The notes beneath the pieces are model-generated. The model was not told the origin of the DNA, did not search any database, and saw only the letters and a program-made list of their open reading frames with translations. Shown here piece after piece: positions 9,353 through 21,205 of a DNA stretch of 64,000 nucleotides. The stretch covers positions 1,593,305 through 1,657,304 of the forward strand of contig NZ_JACVPQ010000001.1 in assembly GCF_018881795.1 (NCBI RefSeq), in the 5' to 3' direction. The DNA comes from Polynucleobacter sp. MWH-Jannik1A5. Lineage in GTDB: Bacteria; Pseudomonadota; Gammaproteobacteria; Burkholderiales; Burkholderiaceae. A program made the position numbers and the translations under genes. Positions within the stretch are counted from its first letter, which is position 1. Every line of letters starts with the position of its first letter.

Positions 9353-10762
9353 ATGTCTCGTACGCTTTATGACAAATTGTGGGATGACCACGTTGTTTAC
9401 TCTGAAGAGGATGGCACAGCCACGATTTATATTGATCGTCAGTTGCTTCATGAGGTAACCAGCCCTCAGGCATTTGAAGGTTTAAATTTAGCTGGCCGTC
9501 CTGTTTGGCGCATCTCTGCCAATCTGGCAGTATCCGATCACAACGTTCCAACAACGGATCGCTCTGAAGGCATTACTGACCCAATTTCCAAGCTGCAAGT
9601 AGATACCCTGGATCAAAACTGCGATGCTTTTGGCATTACTCAATACAAAATGAACGATACCCGTCAAGGGATTGTTCATGTGATTGGACCAGAGCAGGGC
9701 GCTACTTTGCCCGGCATGACAGTGGTTTGCGGAGATTCTCATACCAGTACTCATGGCGCCTTCGGTGCTTTGGCATTTGGTATCGGCACCTCTGAAGTCG
9801 AACACGTATTAGCTACTCAAACCTTGCTCATGAAAAAGAGCAAGAACATGTTGGTAAAAGTGGATGGCCGTTTACAGCCAGGCTCTACTGCTAAAGATAT
9901 AGTGCTTGCCGTGATCGGTAAGATTGGTACAGCTGGTGGCACTGGTTACACCATTGAATTTGCTGGCGAAGCGATTCGCGAGCTGTCGATGGAAGGGCGC
10001 ATGACTTTATGCAATATGGCAATTGAAGCTGGCGCACGTGCTGGTTTAGTTGCTGTAGATGAAACAACCATTGAGTACATTCAAGGTCGCCCATATGCCC
10101 CTAAGGGTCCTGCGATGTTGCAAGCTCTGCAATATTGGAGAACCTTGCACTCTGATCCAGATGCAAAATTTGATGCTGTTGTTGAATTACGTGCCGAAGA
10201 AATCGCTCCACAAGTGACCTGGGGAACTTCTCCAGAGATGGTGTTAGCAATTAGTGATCGCGTACCCGATCCAGAAAAAGAACGTGATCCAAACAAGCGC
10301 TCTGCAATGGAACGTGCGTTGCAGTATATGAATCTCAATCCAAATACACCAATTAGCAGCATCGCTATTGATAAAGTATTTATTGGTTCTTGCACAAATA
10401 GCCGCATTGAAGATATCCGCGCTGCCGCAAAAGTGGTGGATCGTTTGGGTAAAAAAGTAGCTGCCAATGTGAAGTTGGCTCTTGTAGTTCCAGGTTCTGG
10501 TTTGGTTAAAGCTCAAGCGGAACGCGAGGGTTTGGATCGCATTTTTAAAGCCGCAGGTTTTGAATGGCGTGAGCCAGGTTGCTCTATGTGTTTAGCAATG
10601 AATGCTGACCGCTTAGAGCCGGGAGAGCGTTGTGCATCTACCTCCAACCGCAACTTTGAGGGTCGTCAAGGTAATGGTGGGCGTACCCATTTAGTTAGTC
10701 CAGCAATGGCTGCAGCTGCAGCCATTGAAGGTCACTTTGTTGATGTTCGTAAGATTTCATAA
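9353..10762 (+). CDS. leuC: 3-isopropylmalate dehydratase large subunit
   Basis: 469 residues. With LeuD it isomerises 2-isopropylmalate to 3-isopropylmalate in leucine synthesis. The aconitase-type 4Fe-4S cysteines are seen in [14 protein letters not shown] and [10 protein letters not shown], and the fold marker [20 protein letters not shown] is present. It heads leuC-(entericidin-like)-leuD-leuB. Confidence 0.98.
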   Translation: MSRTLYDKLWDDHVVYSEEDGTATIYIDRQLLHEVTSPQAFEGLNLAGRPVWRISANLAVSDHNVPTTDRSEGITDPISKLQVDTLDQNCDAFGITQYKMNDTRQGIVHVIGPEQGATLPGMTVVCGDSHTSTHGAFGALAFGIGTSEVEHVLATQTLLMKKSKNMLVKVDGRLQPGSTAKDIVLAVIGKIGTAGGTGYTIEFAGEAIRELSMEGRMTLCNMAIEAGARAGLVAVDETTIEYIQGRPYAPKGPAMLQALQYWRTLHSDPDAKFDAVVELRAEEIAPQVTWGTSPEMVLAISDRVPDPEKERDPNKRSAMERALQYMNLNPNTPISSIAIDKVFIGSCTNSRIEDIRAAAKVVDRLGKKVAANVKLALVVPGSGLVKAQAEREGLDRIFKAAGFEWREPGCSMCLAMNADRLEPGERCASTSNRNFEGRQGNGGRTHLVSPAMAAAAAIEGHFVDVRKIS

Positions 10763-10775
10763 GGGTAATCAAGTC

Positions 10776-10985
10776 ATGAAATTTTCTTCAGCCTCTTTAA
10801 TTTCTAAATTAGCCATTGTTGGTATTGCTGGACTTCTGATTTCTGCTTGCAGCAGCACTATGGAAGGCGTTGGAAAAGATTTGCAAAACCTAGGAACTTC
10901 CATGGGTGGATCAAGCAACACAACACAGCAGGGCAATCAATCTCAAACTAAGGGTAAGGACGTTGTCGTTACTCCTGTGAAGTAA
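10776..10985 (+). CDS. Entericidin-like small lipoprotein
   Basis: 69 residues from the ATG at 10776, preceded by AAGGGT. A lipoprotein signal peptide ends in the lipobox LISAC, and the following CSSTMEGVGKDLQNLG matches the C-N-T-x-x-G-x-G-x-D-x-Q pattern of the entericidin EcnA/EcnB family. Family members are small cell-envelope lipoproteins; a toxin-antidote role is known only for the E. coli pair and no partner is seen here. It is inserted between leuC and leuD. Confidence 0.85.
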   Translation: MKFSSASLISKLAIVGIAGLLISACSSTMEGVGKDLQNLGTSMGGSSNTTQQGNQSQTKGKDVVVTPVK

Positions 10986-11017
10986 ATACTTAGAGCAAAC
11001 AGAGTAAAAGTCGAATC

Positions 11018-11665
11018 ATGGAAAAATTTACGGTATACAAAGGTTTAGTTGCTCCGCTTAATCGCGAGAACGTGGATACCGATGCCATCATTCCTAAGCA
11101 GTTTCTGAAATCTATTAAGAAAACTGGCTTTGGTCAAAACCTCTTTGATGAATGGCGTTATTTAGACCATGGTGAACCTGGTCAAGATTGCAGTACACGT
11201 CCAATCAACCCAGACTTTGTTCTCAATCAACCTCGCTATAAGGGCGCAGGAATTCTTTTGGCTCGTAAAAACTTTGGTTGCGGCAGTTCACGTGAACATG
11301 CGCCATGGGCCTTGGATCAATTTGGCTTTAGAGCGGTAATCGCACCTAGTTTTGCAGATATTTTCTTTAATAACTGCTTTAAGAACGGTCTTTTACCTAT
11401 CGTTTTGACCGAAATGCAGGTTGATCATCTGTTTAACGAGACCATGGCTTTTAATGGCTATCAGTTAACAATTGACCTAGAAGCTCAGCAGGTCATTGCC
11501 CCTGATGGCACCGCATACAGCTTCGATGTGGCCCCATTTAGAAAGTACTGCCTTATTAACGGCTTAGACGATATTGGTTTAACCCTGCAACATGCAGATA
11601 AAATCAAGGCTTATGAAGCGGAGCGCATCCTCAAGATGCCTTGGCTTGCGACACAATTGCCGTAA
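11018..11665 (+). CDS. leuD: 3-isopropylmalate dehydratase small subunit
   Basis: 215 residues. The swivelling-domain partner of LeuC. Diagnostic segments are [14 protein letters not shown] near the N-terminus and [15 protein letters not shown], followed by [19 protein letters not shown]. Normal length. Confidence 0.98.
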   Translation: MEKFTVYKGLVAPLNRENVDTDAIIPKQFLKSIKKTGFGQNLFDEWRYLDHGEPGQDCSTRPINPDFVLNQPRYKGAGILLARKNFGCGSSREHAPWALDQFGFRAVIAPSFADIFFNNCFKNGLLPIVLTEMQVDHLFNETMAFNGYQLTIDLEAQQVIAPDGTAYSFDVAPFRKYCLINGLDDIGLTLQHADKIKAYEAERILKMPWLATQLP

Positions 11666-11688
11666 TTTCGTTGATTTAAAGGCCTTTC

Positions 11689-12759
11689 ATGAAAATTGCA
11701 GTCCTACCGGGCGATGGTATCGGCCCGGAAATCGTTGCTCAAGCCGTTCGAGTGCTCCAAGCACTTGGCCCCAAGTTTGATTTAGAAGAGGCTCCAGTTG
11801 GTGGTGCTGCTTATGACGTTGCTGGTCATCCTTTGCCGCCTACAACACTAGAGTTAGCTAAAAAAGCCGATGCTATTTTGTTTGGTGCGGTAGGTGATTG
11901 GAAGTACGACACGCTTGCGCGCGAACTGCGCCCTGAGCAAGCGATCTTAGGTTTGCGTAAACATTTGGAGTTGTTTGCTAACTTCAGACCAGCGATTTGC
12001 TATCCAGAACTGACTGCTGCATCAAGTCTCAAGCCAGAAATTATTGGTGGTTTAGATATTTTGATCGTCCGTGAGCTCAATGGGGACATCTATTTTGGTC
12101 AGCCGCGCGGCATTCGCACTTCAGAGTTACCTTTGTTTAAAGGTGCTCGTGAAGGCTTTGACACTATGCACTACAGCGAACCAGAAGTAGAGCGTATTGG
12201 ACATGTTGCTTTTCAAGCTGCACGCAAGCGCGGCAAGAAAGTATGCAGCGTTGATAAAGCGAACGTATTAGAAACTTCACAGCTTTGGCGTGAAGTGATG
12301 ATTCGTATTTCTAAAGAGTATCCAGACGTTGAGTTATCGCATATGTATGTCGATAACGCTGCAATGCAGTTGGTTAAAGCACCTAAGGCATTTGACGTAG
12401 TAGTTACTGGTAATTTATTTGGCGATATTCTGTCTGACGAAGCAGCTATGTTGACTGGCTCAATTGGTATGTTGCCATCTGCCTCTTTGGATAAGAACAA
12501 TAAAGGCTTGTATGAGCCAAGTCATGGATCTGCGCCTGATATTGCTGGTAAAGGCATCGCCAACCCATTGGCAACGATTTTGTCTGCTGCCATGATGTTG
12601 CGCTATTCCTTAGGAATGCCTGCTGAGGCGGACCGTATTGAAAAGGCGGTTCAAAAAGTGTTGGCGCAAGGATTACGTACCGCTGATATTTATACCGAAG
12701 GCACGAAAAAAGTATCAACCATTGAAATGGGCGATGCTGTTGTTGCAGCACTTGCATAA
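11689..12759 (+). CDS. leuB: 3-isopropylmalate dehydrogenase
   Basis: 356 residues. NAD-dependent oxidation and decarboxylation of 3-isopropylmalate. Visible are the N-terminal [14 protein letters not shown], the substrate-binding arginine region [32 protein letters not shown] and the metal-binding aspartates in [12 protein letters not shown], then [14 protein letters not shown]. Twenty-three bases after leuD. Confidence 0.98.
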   Translation: MKIAVLPGDGIGPEIVAQAVRVLQALGPKFDLEEAPVGGAAYDVAGHPLPPTTLELAKKADAILFGAVGDWKYDTLARELRPEQAILGLRKHLELFANFRPAICYPELTAASSLKPEIIGGLDILIVRELNGDIYFGQPRGIRTSELPLFKGAREGFDTMHYSEPEVERIGHVAFQAARKRGKKVCSVDKANVLETSQLWREVMIRISKEYPDVELSHMYVDNAAMQLVKAPKAFDVVVTGNLFGDILSDEAAMLTGSIGMLPSASLDKNNKGLYEPSHGSAPDIAGKGIANPLATILSAAMMLRYSLGMPAEADRIEKAVQKVLAQGLRTADIYTEGTKKVSTIEMGDAVVAALA

Positions 12760-12809
12760 GAAACAAAACAAACGTAAACAGAAATTAAATTCACTAGATA
12801 GTTAACATC

Positions 12810-13967
12810 ATGGCAAATACAAAAACACCTTTGGTTGGTTTAGTTGGCTGGCGCGGTATGGTTGGTAGCGTTCTTATGGAGAGAATGTTGGCCGAGAAGG
12901 ATTTCGATCTGATCGAGCCAGTATTTTTTAGTACTAGCCAAGCCGGTGGTGAAGTGCCCCTCCTTAATGGTAAGAAAGTTACTAAGAGCGAAAGCACTTT
13001 GCAAGATGCCAATGACATCAAGGCATTGTCACGTTGCGACATCATCTTGACATGCCAGGGTGGCGACTACACCAATGATATTTTCCCTAAGCTACGCGCT
13101 GCAGGGTGGAATGGCCATTGGATTGATGCTGCCAGTGCGTTGCGTATGAAAGATGACGCTGTATTGGTCTTGGACCCAGTGAATCGTCCGGTGATTGATA
13201 AAGCTTTGGCTGCTGGCGGCAAGAATTGGATTGGTGCCAATTGCACTGTGAGCTTGATGATGATGGCTATGGGCGGTCTGGTGAAGGCTGACATGGTTGA
13301 GTGGATTAGCGCCATGACTTACCAAGCAGCTTCTGGTGCCGGTGCGCAGAACATGCGCGAGTTGCTTCTGCAAATGGGGGCGTTGCGTGATAGCGTCGCT
13401 ACTGAATTGGCTGACCCATCTTCCTGGATTTTAGATATTGATCGCAAAGTTACTGAGACATTGCGCTCTCCTGACTTTCCGAAGAAAAACTTCCGCAATA
13501 CCGCATTAGCGGGTAGCTTGATTCCTTGGATTGATGTGCCTGTTGAGAACGGTCAAACTAAAGAAGAGTGGAAGGGTGGCGCTGAGTTCAATAAGATCTT
13601 GGGTCGTCCAGCATTCCGTACGCCAGGCAGCATTCCTATTGATGGCTTATGTGTGCGTGTTGGTGCAATGCGCTGCCACTCACAAGGTTTGACTGTAAAG
13701 CTCAAAAAAGATATTCCACTCAAAGAGATCGAAGAAATTTTGGCTGCGGATAACCAGTGGGTCAAAGTGGTTCCAAATGATCGTGAAACAACTGAGCGTG
13801 ATTTATCTCCGGCAGCTATCAGTGGTACGTTGACTGTACCTATTGGTCGTTTGCATAAGATGGCAATGGGTCCAGAGTACTTAGGTGCATTCACGGTTGG
13901 CGACCAACTCCTGTGGGGTGCTGCTGAACCATTGCGTCGCATGCTCCGCATATTGCTCGAAAAGTAA
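12810..13967 (+). CDS. asd: Aspartate-semialdehyde dehydrogenase
   Basis: 385 residues. Reduces aspartyl phosphate to aspartate semialdehyde, the branch point to lysine/diaminopimelate, threonine and methionine. The NADP fold starts [14 protein letters not shown]; the nucleophilic cysteine is in [16 protein letters not shown]; the acid/base histidine region [12 protein letters not shown] is present. In line with other proteobacterial Asd enzymes of the long type. Confidence 0.98.
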   Translation: MANTKTPLVGLVGWRGMVGSVLMERMLAEKDFDLIEPVFFSTSQAGGEVPLLNGKKVTKSESTLQDANDIKALSRCDIILTCQGGDYTNDIFPKLRAAGWNGHWIDAASALRMKDDAVLVLDPVNRPVIDKALAAGGKNWIGANCTVSLMMMAMGGLVKADMVEWISAMTYQAASGAGAQNMRELLLQMGALRDSVATELADPSSWILDIDRKVTETLRSPDFPKKNFRNTALAGSLIPWIDVPVENGQTKEEWKGGAEFNKILGRPAFRTPGSIPIDGLCVRVGAMRCHSQGLTVKLKKDIPLKEIEEILAADNQWVKVVPNDRETTERDLSPAAISGTLTVPIGRLHKMAMGPEYLGAFTVGDQLLWGAAEPLRRMLRILLEK

Positions 13968-13977
13968 TCTTAAGTTG

Positions 13978-15378
13978 ATGCTACGTCTTAGCCAATCAAG
14001 CTTTTTAAAGCTCCTTTGCTTTGTTTGGCTAAGCTGGTCTTTTAACGTCACTGCTATCTCCTTAGGAGCACCGCAACTCCAGTCTCGCCCAGGCGAACCA
14101 TTGCGAGTAGAAATTCCTATTCGGGTGGGGACTGATGAGCAGGGAGTTCTATCCAGTCTGAATGTGGCGATGCCGAATAAGGCTGCATATGAGCGCCTCG
14201 GTATCTCTCAAAAGATCCTGCAGTTAAATCCGCAAGCGATGGTGTATCGCAATCGTCAAGAGCGGTTAATGGTGCTCGTTGAAACCGTTGACTCTGTTCC
14301 CATGACAGATGATCCATTTCTAGATGTATTGGTCAACCTCAACTGGTCGAGCGGAAGTCTCACTAAGACATTTACTTTATTGCTGGGTGATGTACAAAAA
14401 ATCACCGTAAAGCCAGGTCAAACCTTATCTGAGATTGCCGCCACCATTGCGCCTCAACTAGAGGGTGCTACTCTCGATCAAACCATGATGGCTTTGTATA
14501 AAGCCAATCCGGATGCCTTTGCTAGCGGCAGTATTAATCGCCTTGCTGCTGGCGCTGAGTTAACTAAACCAAGTCAGGCCTTGTTACGCTCTATCAGTCC
14601 TGCTGAAGCCAATCAGTTTGTTGCGGATGCCAATGAACAGTGGCGTGCTGAGCATGGGGATAAAGGGGCTAATGCGGGAACTGGAAAATCCAATACCGCA
14701 AAGTCTGGAGAGGTCGCGCCTAAGGATCGCTTAAAGATTGGCTCTAGTGCCGAAGGTAACGAGCAAGAGCGTCGCTATACCGAAGAGTTGGTCGCTCAAG
14801 AGAAGATGCTTGAGCAAACTAAAGCTCGTGTCGCTGAATTGGAAAAGAATATTGCCGATCTACAAAGACTTTTAGATAAGACAAAAGAGAAGAAGGCGGT
14901 AGATAGTAATTTTGGTTTAGGCGGCTTTGGCCCAGCTATTTTGGCTATTGGCTTAATCGCTCTAACTGGTCTACTTCTGTGGGGCTTGGCTCGTAATGCT
15001 CGTCGTTCAGAGGCGCCAAGTATTCATACGCATGCCCAACAAGCAAGCAAAGAAGAAAAATATCATGAAGAGAAACCTGCAGCAGGAACTCCTTTTGAAA
15101 TGCCAGCTCGTGCTAAAGCATTGTTTGAGGGAATCGATCTTGATCTTTCAAAGCCAGCAAATGCGGCGCCATCTGTTACGGCAGTCCCAGCTTCCAATCC
15201 TCTAGCCGATACCTTGCGCGTCAAACTCAATTTGGCACGTGCTTACATCACGATTGAAGATTTTTCTGCTGCTAAAAAGTCTTTGGATGAAGTGCTCCGA
15301 ATGAGCAATTCAGTTGACCCTGCAATTACCATTGAAGCACAGGGCTTGTTAGCAGAAATCTCGCATCGCAATACCTAA
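13978..15378 (+). CDS. fimV: FimV/HubP-like polar membrane protein
   Basis: 467 residues from the ATG at 13978 (longer in-frame starts lie inside asd). Order: signal peptide (to about residue 27), FimV N-terminal domain beginning [16 protein letters not shown], a LysM-type peptidoglycan-binding segment near residue 145 ([11 protein letters not shown]), a coiled coil at about 265-306, one membrane helix at about 316-338, and a C-terminal TPR-like FimV domain ([20 protein letters not shown]). FimV proteins organise the cell pole and type IV pili in other bacteria. This one is short compared with Pseudomonas FimV. It lies two bases before truA, a pairing I know from related genomes. Confidence 0.88.
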   Translation: MLRLSQSSFLKLLCFVWLSWSFNVTAISLGAPQLQSRPGEPLRVEIPIRVGTDEQGVLSSLNVAMPNKAAYERLGISQKILQLNPQAMVYRNRQERLMVLVETVDSVPMTDDPFLDVLVNLNWSSGSLTKTFTLLLGDVQKITVKPGQTLSEIAATIAPQLEGATLDQTMMALYKANPDAFASGSINRLAAGAELTKPSQALLRSISPAEANQFVADANEQWRAEHGDKGANAGTGKSNTAKSGEVAPKDRLKIGSSAEGNEQERRYTEELVAQEKMLEQTKARVAELEKNIADLQRLLDKTKEKKAVDSNFGLGGFGPAILAIGLIALTGLLLWGLARNARRSEAPSIHTHAQQASKEEKYHEEKPAAGTPFEMPARAKALFEGIDLDLSKPANAAPSVTAVPASNPLADTLRVKLNLARAYITIEDFSAAKKSLDEVLRMSNSVDPAITIEAQGLLAEISHRNT

Positions 15379-15379
15379 T

Positions 15380-16219
15380 ATGCGTATAGCCCTTGGCCTT
15401 CAGTATGACGGCAGCCCATATTCTGGTTGGCAAACTCAGGTCAATCACAACACCGTACAGGACGAATTAGAAAAAGCAATCTCTGCTTTTGTTGGTGAGC
15501 AGGCGAGTGCTGAGCATCCCATTCATACCATCACCGCAGGTAGAACGGATACTGGAGTTCATGCTCTAGGGCAGGTTGTGCACTTTGATACCAATGTCGA
15601 GCGCGAAGATTTTTCTTGGGTTAGGGGTGTGAACTCTTTCTTGCCGCCATCGATTGTGGTGAACTGGGCAAAGCCCGTTTCAGATGAATTTAGTGCTCGT
15701 TTTACAGCTTATGAGCGCGAATATATTTATGCGTTACAGGTTGGACCATGTCGTTCGCCAATGTCGCATTCGCGTGCTGGATATTTAATGCTGCCGCCAG
15801 GTCAGTGGCTCGACGTGGATGCAATGAAAAAATCGGCTGAATGTTTAATTGGTGAGAACGATTTCAGTTCATTTCGCTCATCTGAATGTCAGAGTAAAAC
15901 CCCAGTCAAAACGATTTATTCCATAGAGATTATTTCTGAGCAGCCTTGGGTTTATTTCCGGATCCGTGGAAACGCTTTTTTGCATCATATGATCCGCAAT
16001 ATTGTTGGATGCTTTTTACAAATCGGGCAGGGCAGACAAAAGCCAGAATGGATGACAGAAGTGCTAGCAGCCAAGAATCGGCAAATTGCTGCCCCGACCT
16101 TTATGGCGGATGGTCTGTACTTGGCCAAAATTACTTATCCCGAGGAATTTGCTATTCCTCAGCCATGGCTGGAAAACTCCTGGCTACCTGCCAAGGTTAT
16201 TGGGAAGCAAGAGAAATAA
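15380..16219 (+). CDS. truA: tRNA pseudouridine synthase A (positions 38-40)
   Basis: 279 residues. Modifies uridines 38-40 of the anticodon stem. The catalytic aspartate is in the motif [19 protein letters not shown], and [18 protein letters not shown] is the conserved C-terminal segment. The start is one base after the fimV stop, so it is probably coupled to it. Confidence 0.97.
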   Translation: MRIALGLQYDGSPYSGWQTQVNHNTVQDELEKAISAFVGEQASAEHPIHTITAGRTDTGVHALGQVVHFDTNVEREDFSWVRGVNSFLPPSIVVNWAKPVSDEFSARFTAYEREYIYALQVGPCRSPMSHSRAGYLMLPPGQWLDVDAMKKSAECLIGENDFSSFRSSECQSKTPVKTIYSIEIISEQPWVYFRIRGNAFLHHMIRNIVGCFLQIGQGRQKPEWMTEVLAAKNRQIAAPTFMADGLYLAKITYPEEFAIPQPWLENSWLPAKVIGKQEK

Positions 16220-16245
16220 TAGGCCCCAGGCCTTATCATTCATTT

Positions 16246-16923
16246 ATGGGCTTACTGACATATTCTCCCGGCCGAACTAGGGTCAAAATCTGCGGTTTAA
16301 AGACGTCTGGTGATGTGGATTCAGCCGTTTCCGCTGGGGTGGATGCTGTCGGCTTCGTCTTTTACCCTCCAAGTGTGCGGGCTGTAAGCCCTAATATCGC
16401 TGCCCAGCTTATTTCCAGGCTCCCAGCAGGGGTCGATGCCGTTGGGTTGGTTGTAAACGCTACAGATGAGCAATTTGCCGCTATTCGAGCCGCTGCTTCG
16501 ATCACCTTATGGCAGTTTCATGGGGATGAGACCCCAGAGCGCTGTGCCCAGCTTGCTGCTGGTGAGCCTTGGATGAAGGCCGCCCGCGTAGGAACAGGCT
16601 TCGCTTTTGATGATTTTTCCCTACAATATGGTCAAGCAAACGCTTTTCTGCTGGATGCCCTCGTCGAGGGATATGGTGGCGGAGGCGTTCCTTTTGATTG
16701 GCAAGGAATACCGCAGACATGGGTAAGCGAAAACGCGCCTCGGGTCGTTTTGAGTGGTGGATTGAACGCGCACAACGTGGGCGAGGCGATTGCACGCCTG
16801 CATCCTTGCGCGGTTGACGTCAGCAGTGGCGTAGAAAGCAGCAGGGGTGTTAAAGATCCTGCGCTCATGGCTCAATTTATCCAAGCAGTGCGCGCAGCTG
16901 ATGCGAAAACATCATCCCAATAA
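16246..16923 (+). CDS. trpF: Phosphoribosylanthranilate isomerase
   Basis: 225 residues from the ATG at 16246; the longer in-frame extension lies inside truA. TIM-barrel enzyme of tryptophan synthesis. RVKICGLKTSGDVDSA with the catalytic cysteine, GFVFYPPSVRAV, and the phosphate-binding VVLSGGLNAHNVGEAI and AVDVSSGVESSRGVKD segments are all seen. First of trpF-trpB-trpA. Confidence 0.96.
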   Translation: MGLLTYSPGRTRVKICGLKTSGDVDSAVSAGVDAVGFVFYPPSVRAVSPNIAAQLISRLPAGVDAVGLVVNATDEQFAAIRAAASITLWQFHGDETPERCAQLAAGEPWMKAARVGTGFAFDDFSLQYGQANAFLLDALVEGYGGGGVPFDWQGIPQTWVSENAPRVVLSGGLNAHNVGEAIARLHPCAVDVSSGVESSRGVKDPALMAQFIQAVRAADAKTSSQ

Positions 16924-16953
16924 TTTGCTGTAACCAAATCAAAAGAGGTAGTT

Positions 16954-18147
16954 ATGTACGATAAGCCAGATGCACGAGGACACTTTGGTCCCTATGGTGG
17001 CGTATTTGTTTCTGAGACATTGATGTATGCATTAGATGAGCTGAAGGAAGCCTATGCAAAATATCAACACGATCCAGAATTCATTGAAGAGTTTCATTAC
17101 GAACTCAAGCACTTTGTAGGCAGACCATCACCGGTCTATCACGCTAAGCGTTGGAGTGAAATGCTCGGTGGTGCGCAGATCTACCTAAAGCGTGAAGATT
17201 TAAATCACACTGGTGCACACAAGATTAATAACGTGATTGGCCAAGCAATGTTGGCTAAGCGTATGGGCAAGCCCCGCATCATTGCTGAGACTGGAGCAGG
17301 GCAGCATGGCGTTGCCACAGCTACTATCTGTGCCCGGTTTGGCTTGGACTGTACGGTCTATCAAGGTTCTGTTGACGTAGCTCGTCAAGCGCAAAACGTA
17401 TTTCGCATGAAGTTGCTCGGCGCCAAAGTCGTTCCAGTGGAATCTGGCACAAAGACTTTAAAAGACGCGCTCAATGAAGCGATGCGCGATTGGGTTACAA
17501 ACGTTGACAATACTTTCTACATTATTGGCACTGTTGCAGGACCGCATCCATATCCAATGATGGTGAGAGATTTTCAAAGCGTGATTGGTGAAGAGTGCAA
17601 AGTGCAGATGCCGGAGATGACTGGTCGTCAACCAGACTTTGTTCTCGCTTGTGTAGGTGGTGGTTCAAATGCGATGGGTATTTTCTATCCGTACATTGAT
17701 TACCCCGAGGTAAAACTTGTTGGTGTTGAGGCGGCGGGACATGGTTTGGGAAGCGGCTTACATTCTGCAGCGTTATGCGTAGGTAAGCCTGGCGTATTAC
17801 ACGGCAACCGTACTTACTTATTGCAAGATGAAAATGGTCAGATCTCTGAAACCCATTCTGTTTCTGCTGGTATGGACTACCCAGGAGTAGGCCCTGAACA
17901 CGCTTGGTTAAAAGATTCTGGGCGTGCAGACTATGTGGCAATTACTGACGAAGAAGCATTGCAAGCATTCCATGACTGTTGTCGTATTGAAGGCATCATT
18001 CCTGCGCTTGAGTCTTCTCACGCTATTGCCTATGCCTGCAAGTTGGCTAAGACATTACCAAAAGACAAAACGATCTTGGTGAACCTATCTGGTCGTGGTG
18101 ATAAAGATATGCATACCGTTGCTCAAGCAACAGGCTCCGAAGGCTAA
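16954..18147 (+). CDS. trpB: Tryptophan synthase beta subunit
   Basis: 397 residues. PLP-dependent condensation of indole with serine. The PLP lysine is in [15 protein letters not shown]; the phosphate-binding loop [10 protein letters not shown] and the [14 protein letters not shown] segment are intact. Partner of TrpA, encoded 34 bases downstream. Confidence 0.98.
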   Translation: MYDKPDARGHFGPYGGVFVSETLMYALDELKEAYAKYQHDPEFIEEFHYELKHFVGRPSPVYHAKRWSEMLGGAQIYLKREDLNHTGAHKINNVIGQAMLAKRMGKPRIIAETGAGQHGVATATICARFGLDCTVYQGSVDVARQAQNVFRMKLLGAKVVPVESGTKTLKDALNEAMRDWVTNVDNTFYIIGTVAGPHPYPMMVRDFQSVIGEECKVQMPEMTGRQPDFVLACVGGGSNAMGIFYPYIDYPEVKLVGVEAAGHGLGSGLHSAALCVGKPGVLHGNRTYLLQDENGQISETHSVSAGMDYPGVGPEHAWLKDSGRADYVAITDEEALQAFHDCCRIEGIIPALESSHAIAYACKLAKTLPKDKTILVNLSGRGDKDMHTVAQATGSEG

Positions 18148-18181
18148 AAAGAAAAAATAAAAATAGAAAAATAAAATAGCT

Positions 18182-18979
18182 ATGTCAAAAATTACAGCGC
18201 TCTTTAAACAGCTAAAAGCAACGGGTAAAAAAGGATTAATTCCTTTCATTACTGCTGGCGATCCAGATCCAAAACAAACTGTTGAACTCATGCATGCATT
18301 AGTGCGCGGTGGTTCAAGCGTGATCGAATTAGGGGTGCCATTTTCAGATCCAATGGCTGATGGTCCCGTCATTCAAAGATCATCCGAGCGCGCATTAACG
18401 CATGGCGTTACTTTGCATAGTTGCTTAGAGATGGTGAAAGAGTTTCGCAAGAAAGATGCCAATACTCCAGTGGTGTTAATGGGCTATGCAAATCCGGTTG
18501 AGCAAATGGGAGCAGAGCGTTTTGCTACAGAAGCAAAAGCTGCTGGCGTTGATGGCGTGCTGGTAGTAGATTACCCTCCAGAAGAGTGCGTTGATTTTGC
18601 TGCTCGTATGCGCGTTGCTGGAATTGACCCGATTTTCTTATTGGCACCTACTTCATCACATGAGCGTATTAAAGAAGCCGCCAAAATAGCTTCTGGTTAT
18701 ATCTATTACGTTTCTATGCGGGGCGTTACAGGTGCATCCCACCTCAATACCCAGGACGTAGCCAGCATCATCCCGAAAATCCGCGAAGAAACCGATATTC
18801 CAATCGCTGTAGGCTTCGGAATTAGCGATGCCGCTAGCGCTAAGGCTGTGTCGGCCAGTGCTGATGCCGTGGTGATTGGTAGCCGAATTATTCGCCTTTT
18901 AGAGGATGCGCCCCCTGGCCAGGCGGTACAATCACTGGAAACCTTCATTCGTGAGATTCGCGACGCATTGGATAGTTAA
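18182..18979 (+). CDS. trpA: Tryptophan synthase alpha subunit
   Basis: 265 residues. Cleaves indole-3-glycerol phosphate and channels indole to TrpB. The catalytic glutamate is in [19 protein letters not shown] and the catalytic aspartate in [22 protein letters not shown] and the phosphate site [13 protein letters not shown] are present. The gap before it (18148-18181) is extremely A-rich. Confidence 0.98.
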   Translation: MSKITALFKQLKATGKKGLIPFITAGDPDPKQTVELMHALVRGGSSVIELGVPFSDPMADGPVIQRSSERALTHGVTLHSCLEMVKEFRKKDANTPVVLMGYANPVEQMGAERFATEAKAAGVDGVLVVDYPPEECVDFAARMRVAGIDPIFLLAPTSSHERIKEAAKIASGYIYYVSMRGVTGASHLNTQDVASIIPKIREETDIPIAVGFGISDAASAKAVSASADAVVIGSRIIRLLEDAPPGQAVQSLETFIREIRDALDS

Positions 18980-18984
18980 AACTA

Positions 18985-19872
18985 ATGAGCTGGATAGATA
19001 AATTACTCCCACCCCAAATTCAACACACTGATCCTGCAAATCGCAAATCAGTGCCTGAAGGATTGTGGGTTAAGTGCCCTGGTTGCGAAACGGTTCTCTA
19101 TAGCACTGACATCGAAGCGAATTTATCAGTCTGCCCAAAATGTAGTCACCACATGCGCATCGGTGCGCGTCTACGTTTAGATAGCCTGTTAGATGAAAAA
19201 GGTCGCTATGAAATCGGTGCAGATATTTATCCAACCGATCCACTGAAGTTTAAAGATTCTAAAAAATATCCAGACCGCATTAAAGAAGCAAACGATGCTT
19301 CTGGTGAATCTGAAGCTCTGATTGTGATGGGCGGCAAGATTGAAACGATACCTGTAGTTGCTGCATGTTTTGAATTCCAATACATGGGCGGCTCGATGGG
19401 CTCCGTTGTGGGTGAGCGTTTTGCCCGCGGCGTTCAAGAAGCGATTAATAAGAAGTGTGCATTCATTTGTGTCACTGCTACTGGCGGTGCACGTATGCAA
19501 GAGAGTTTGTTATCTCTGTTTCAGATGGCCAAGACCAACTCGATGTTGACCTTGTTAGCTAAAAAAGGCCTGCCTTATATCAGTGTACTGACCGACCCAA
19601 CTATGGGCGGTATTTCTGCAAGCTTTGCCTTTATGGGCGATGTAGTGATGGCTGAACCTAAGGCTTTGATTGGTTTTGCAGGTCCACGCGTGATCGAGCA
19701 AACTGTTCGTGAGAAATTGCCAGAAGGTTTCCAGCGCTCAGAATTCTTGATGCAAAAGGGCGGCATTGACATGATTGTTGATCGTCGTCAGATGCGCGGT
19801 GAAATTGCTCGTTTGCTGGCTTTGCTGCAAAAGCTTCCTGAGCCTGCGATAGCGGGTAGCGCAGCCGTTTAA
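18985..19872 (+). CDS. accD: Acetyl-CoA carboxylase carboxyltransferase beta subunit
   Basis: 295 residues. Transfers the carboxyl group from biotin to acetyl-CoA with AccA. A four-cysteine zinc ribbon (CPGC at about residue 34 and CPKC about 20 residues later) precedes the carboxyltransferase fold with [22 protein letters not shown] and [13 protein letters not shown]. The trpA-accD-folC order is common in Beta- and Gammaproteobacteria. Confidence 0.98.
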   Translation: MSWIDKLLPPQIQHTDPANRKSVPEGLWVKCPGCETVLYSTDIEANLSVCPKCSHHMRIGARLRLDSLLDEKGRYEIGADIYPTDPLKFKDSKKYPDRIKEANDASGESEALIVMGGKIETIPVVAACFEFQYMGGSMGSVVGERFARGVQEAINKKCAFICVTATGGARMQESLLSLFQMAKTNSMLTLLAKKGLPYISVLTDPTMGGISASFAFMGDVVMAEPKALIGFAGPRVIEQTVREKLPEGFQRSEFLMQKGGIDMIVDRRQMRGEIARLLALLQKLPEPAIAGSAAV

Positions 19873-19876
19873 GCGC

Positions 19877-21202
19877 TTGAGCTCAGCACACCAAGCCCCC
19901 ATTTTATTTTCCAGCCTAGAGGCTTGGCTTAGCCACCTCGAAACTGCTCACCCTGTTGGTATCGATATGGGACTTGAGCGCATCAATCGCGTGAAGGCGG
20001 CATTAGATTTGCATTTCGATTGTCCGGTGATTACGGTTGCTGGCACTAATGGCAAAGGATCCACTTGCGCCTTCTTAGAAAGCATTCTCCTATCATCTGG
20101 TTACCGCGTTGGTTGCCACACTTCACCGCACCTACTGCAATTTAATGAGCGTGCTCGCATCAATGGTGAGGATGTTAAAGACAATATCTTGCTTGAGCAT
20201 TTTGCTGCTGTAGAAAAAGCGCGCGTTAGCTTGGTGGATGCGCCAACGTTGACCTATTTTGAATTCACTACCTTAGCCATCATGCATCTGTTTTCTAAAT
20301 CGAATCTAGATGCCGTTGTATTAGAAGTAGGCATGGGTGGACGTTTAGATGCAGTCAATATTGTGGATGCCGATTGCGCCATCGTGACTAGTATTGACAT
20401 TGATCATGCGGATTTCTTAGGCGGTACACGAGAAGCGATTGGTTTAGAGAAAGCCGGCATATTCCGCCAAGGTCATATTGCGGTATGTGGTGACCCTGTG
20501 CCGCCACAAACACTCATCGACCATGCTGAAAAGCTGGGTTGTGATCTTTGGTTGCAGGGGCGTGATTACAACTTCCAGGGTGATAAGCAGCAGTGGGGTT
20601 GGGCAGGGCGCAATAAGCGCTTTAGTGGCCTTGGTTATCCAGCATTGCGTGGCGCCAATCAGATTCTCAATGCATCCGCTGTTATTGCCGCCTTAATGGC
20701 ACTTCATCAGCGCTTGCCTGTAAGCGCTCAGGACATCCGCAATGGCTTTGCCTTAGTGGAGTTGCCTGGCCGCTTTCAGGTCCTTCCTGGTCAGCCTACG
20801 GTCGTTTTGGATGTCGCTCATAACCCCCATGCTGCAGCTACCTTGGCTCAGGGCCTGGATAAGATGGGCTATCACCCCTATACCTATGCCATTTTTGGGG
20901 CAATGGCTGACAAAGACATCGAAGGCGTCATCAAGCCCCTTCTGAATATCGTGGATTTCTGGTTTTGCACGGATTTACCGACTCCCAGAGCCGCCAGCGC
21001 CAAGGCCTTGGCTGAGAAGCTTGAGTCTTTGGGCGTAAAGCCTAAAAATGGAGCAGACGGAGGGATAGAATGCTTCCCAGAACCCGCTTTGGCGTATCAA
21101 AAAGCGCTATCTCAGGCAGGTGAGGGTGATAGAATTGTCACCTTCGGATCCTTCTATACCGTTGCAGGCGTAATGACTTACCGAAACAACCAGGCCCACT
21201 GA
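19877..21202 (+). CDS. folC: Dihydrofolate synthase / folylpolyglutamate synthase
   Basis: 441 residues. Joins glutamate to dihydropteroate and extends folate polyglutamate tails. The ATP loop TVAGTNGKGSTCAFLES and the Mur-ligase-like VVLDVAHNPHAAATL segment are diagnostic. The start is a TTG at 19877, four bases after the accD stop; I see no better start that keeps the conserved N-terminus. Confidence 0.96.
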   Translation: MSSAHQAPILFSSLEAWLSHLETAHPVGIDMGLERINRVKAALDLHFDCPVITVAGTNGKGSTCAFLESILLSSGYRVGCHTSPHLLQFNERARINGEDVKDNILLEHFAAVEKARVSLVDAPTLTYFEFTTLAIMHLFSKSNLDAVVLEVGMGGRLDAVNIVDADCAIVTSIDIDHADFLGGTREAIGLEKAGIFRQGHIAVCGDPVPPQTLIDHAEKLGCDLWLQGRDYNFQGDKQQWGWAGRNKRFSGLGYPALRGANQILNASAVIAALMALHQRLPVSAQDIRNGFALVELPGRFQVLPGQPTVVLDVAHNPHAAATLAQGLDKMGYHPYTYAIFGAMADKDIEGVIKPLLNIVDFWFCTDLPTPRAASAKALAEKLESLGVKPKNGADGGIECFPEPALAYQKALSQAGEGDRIVTFGSFYTVAGVMTYRNNQAH

Positions 21203-21205
21203 TCC

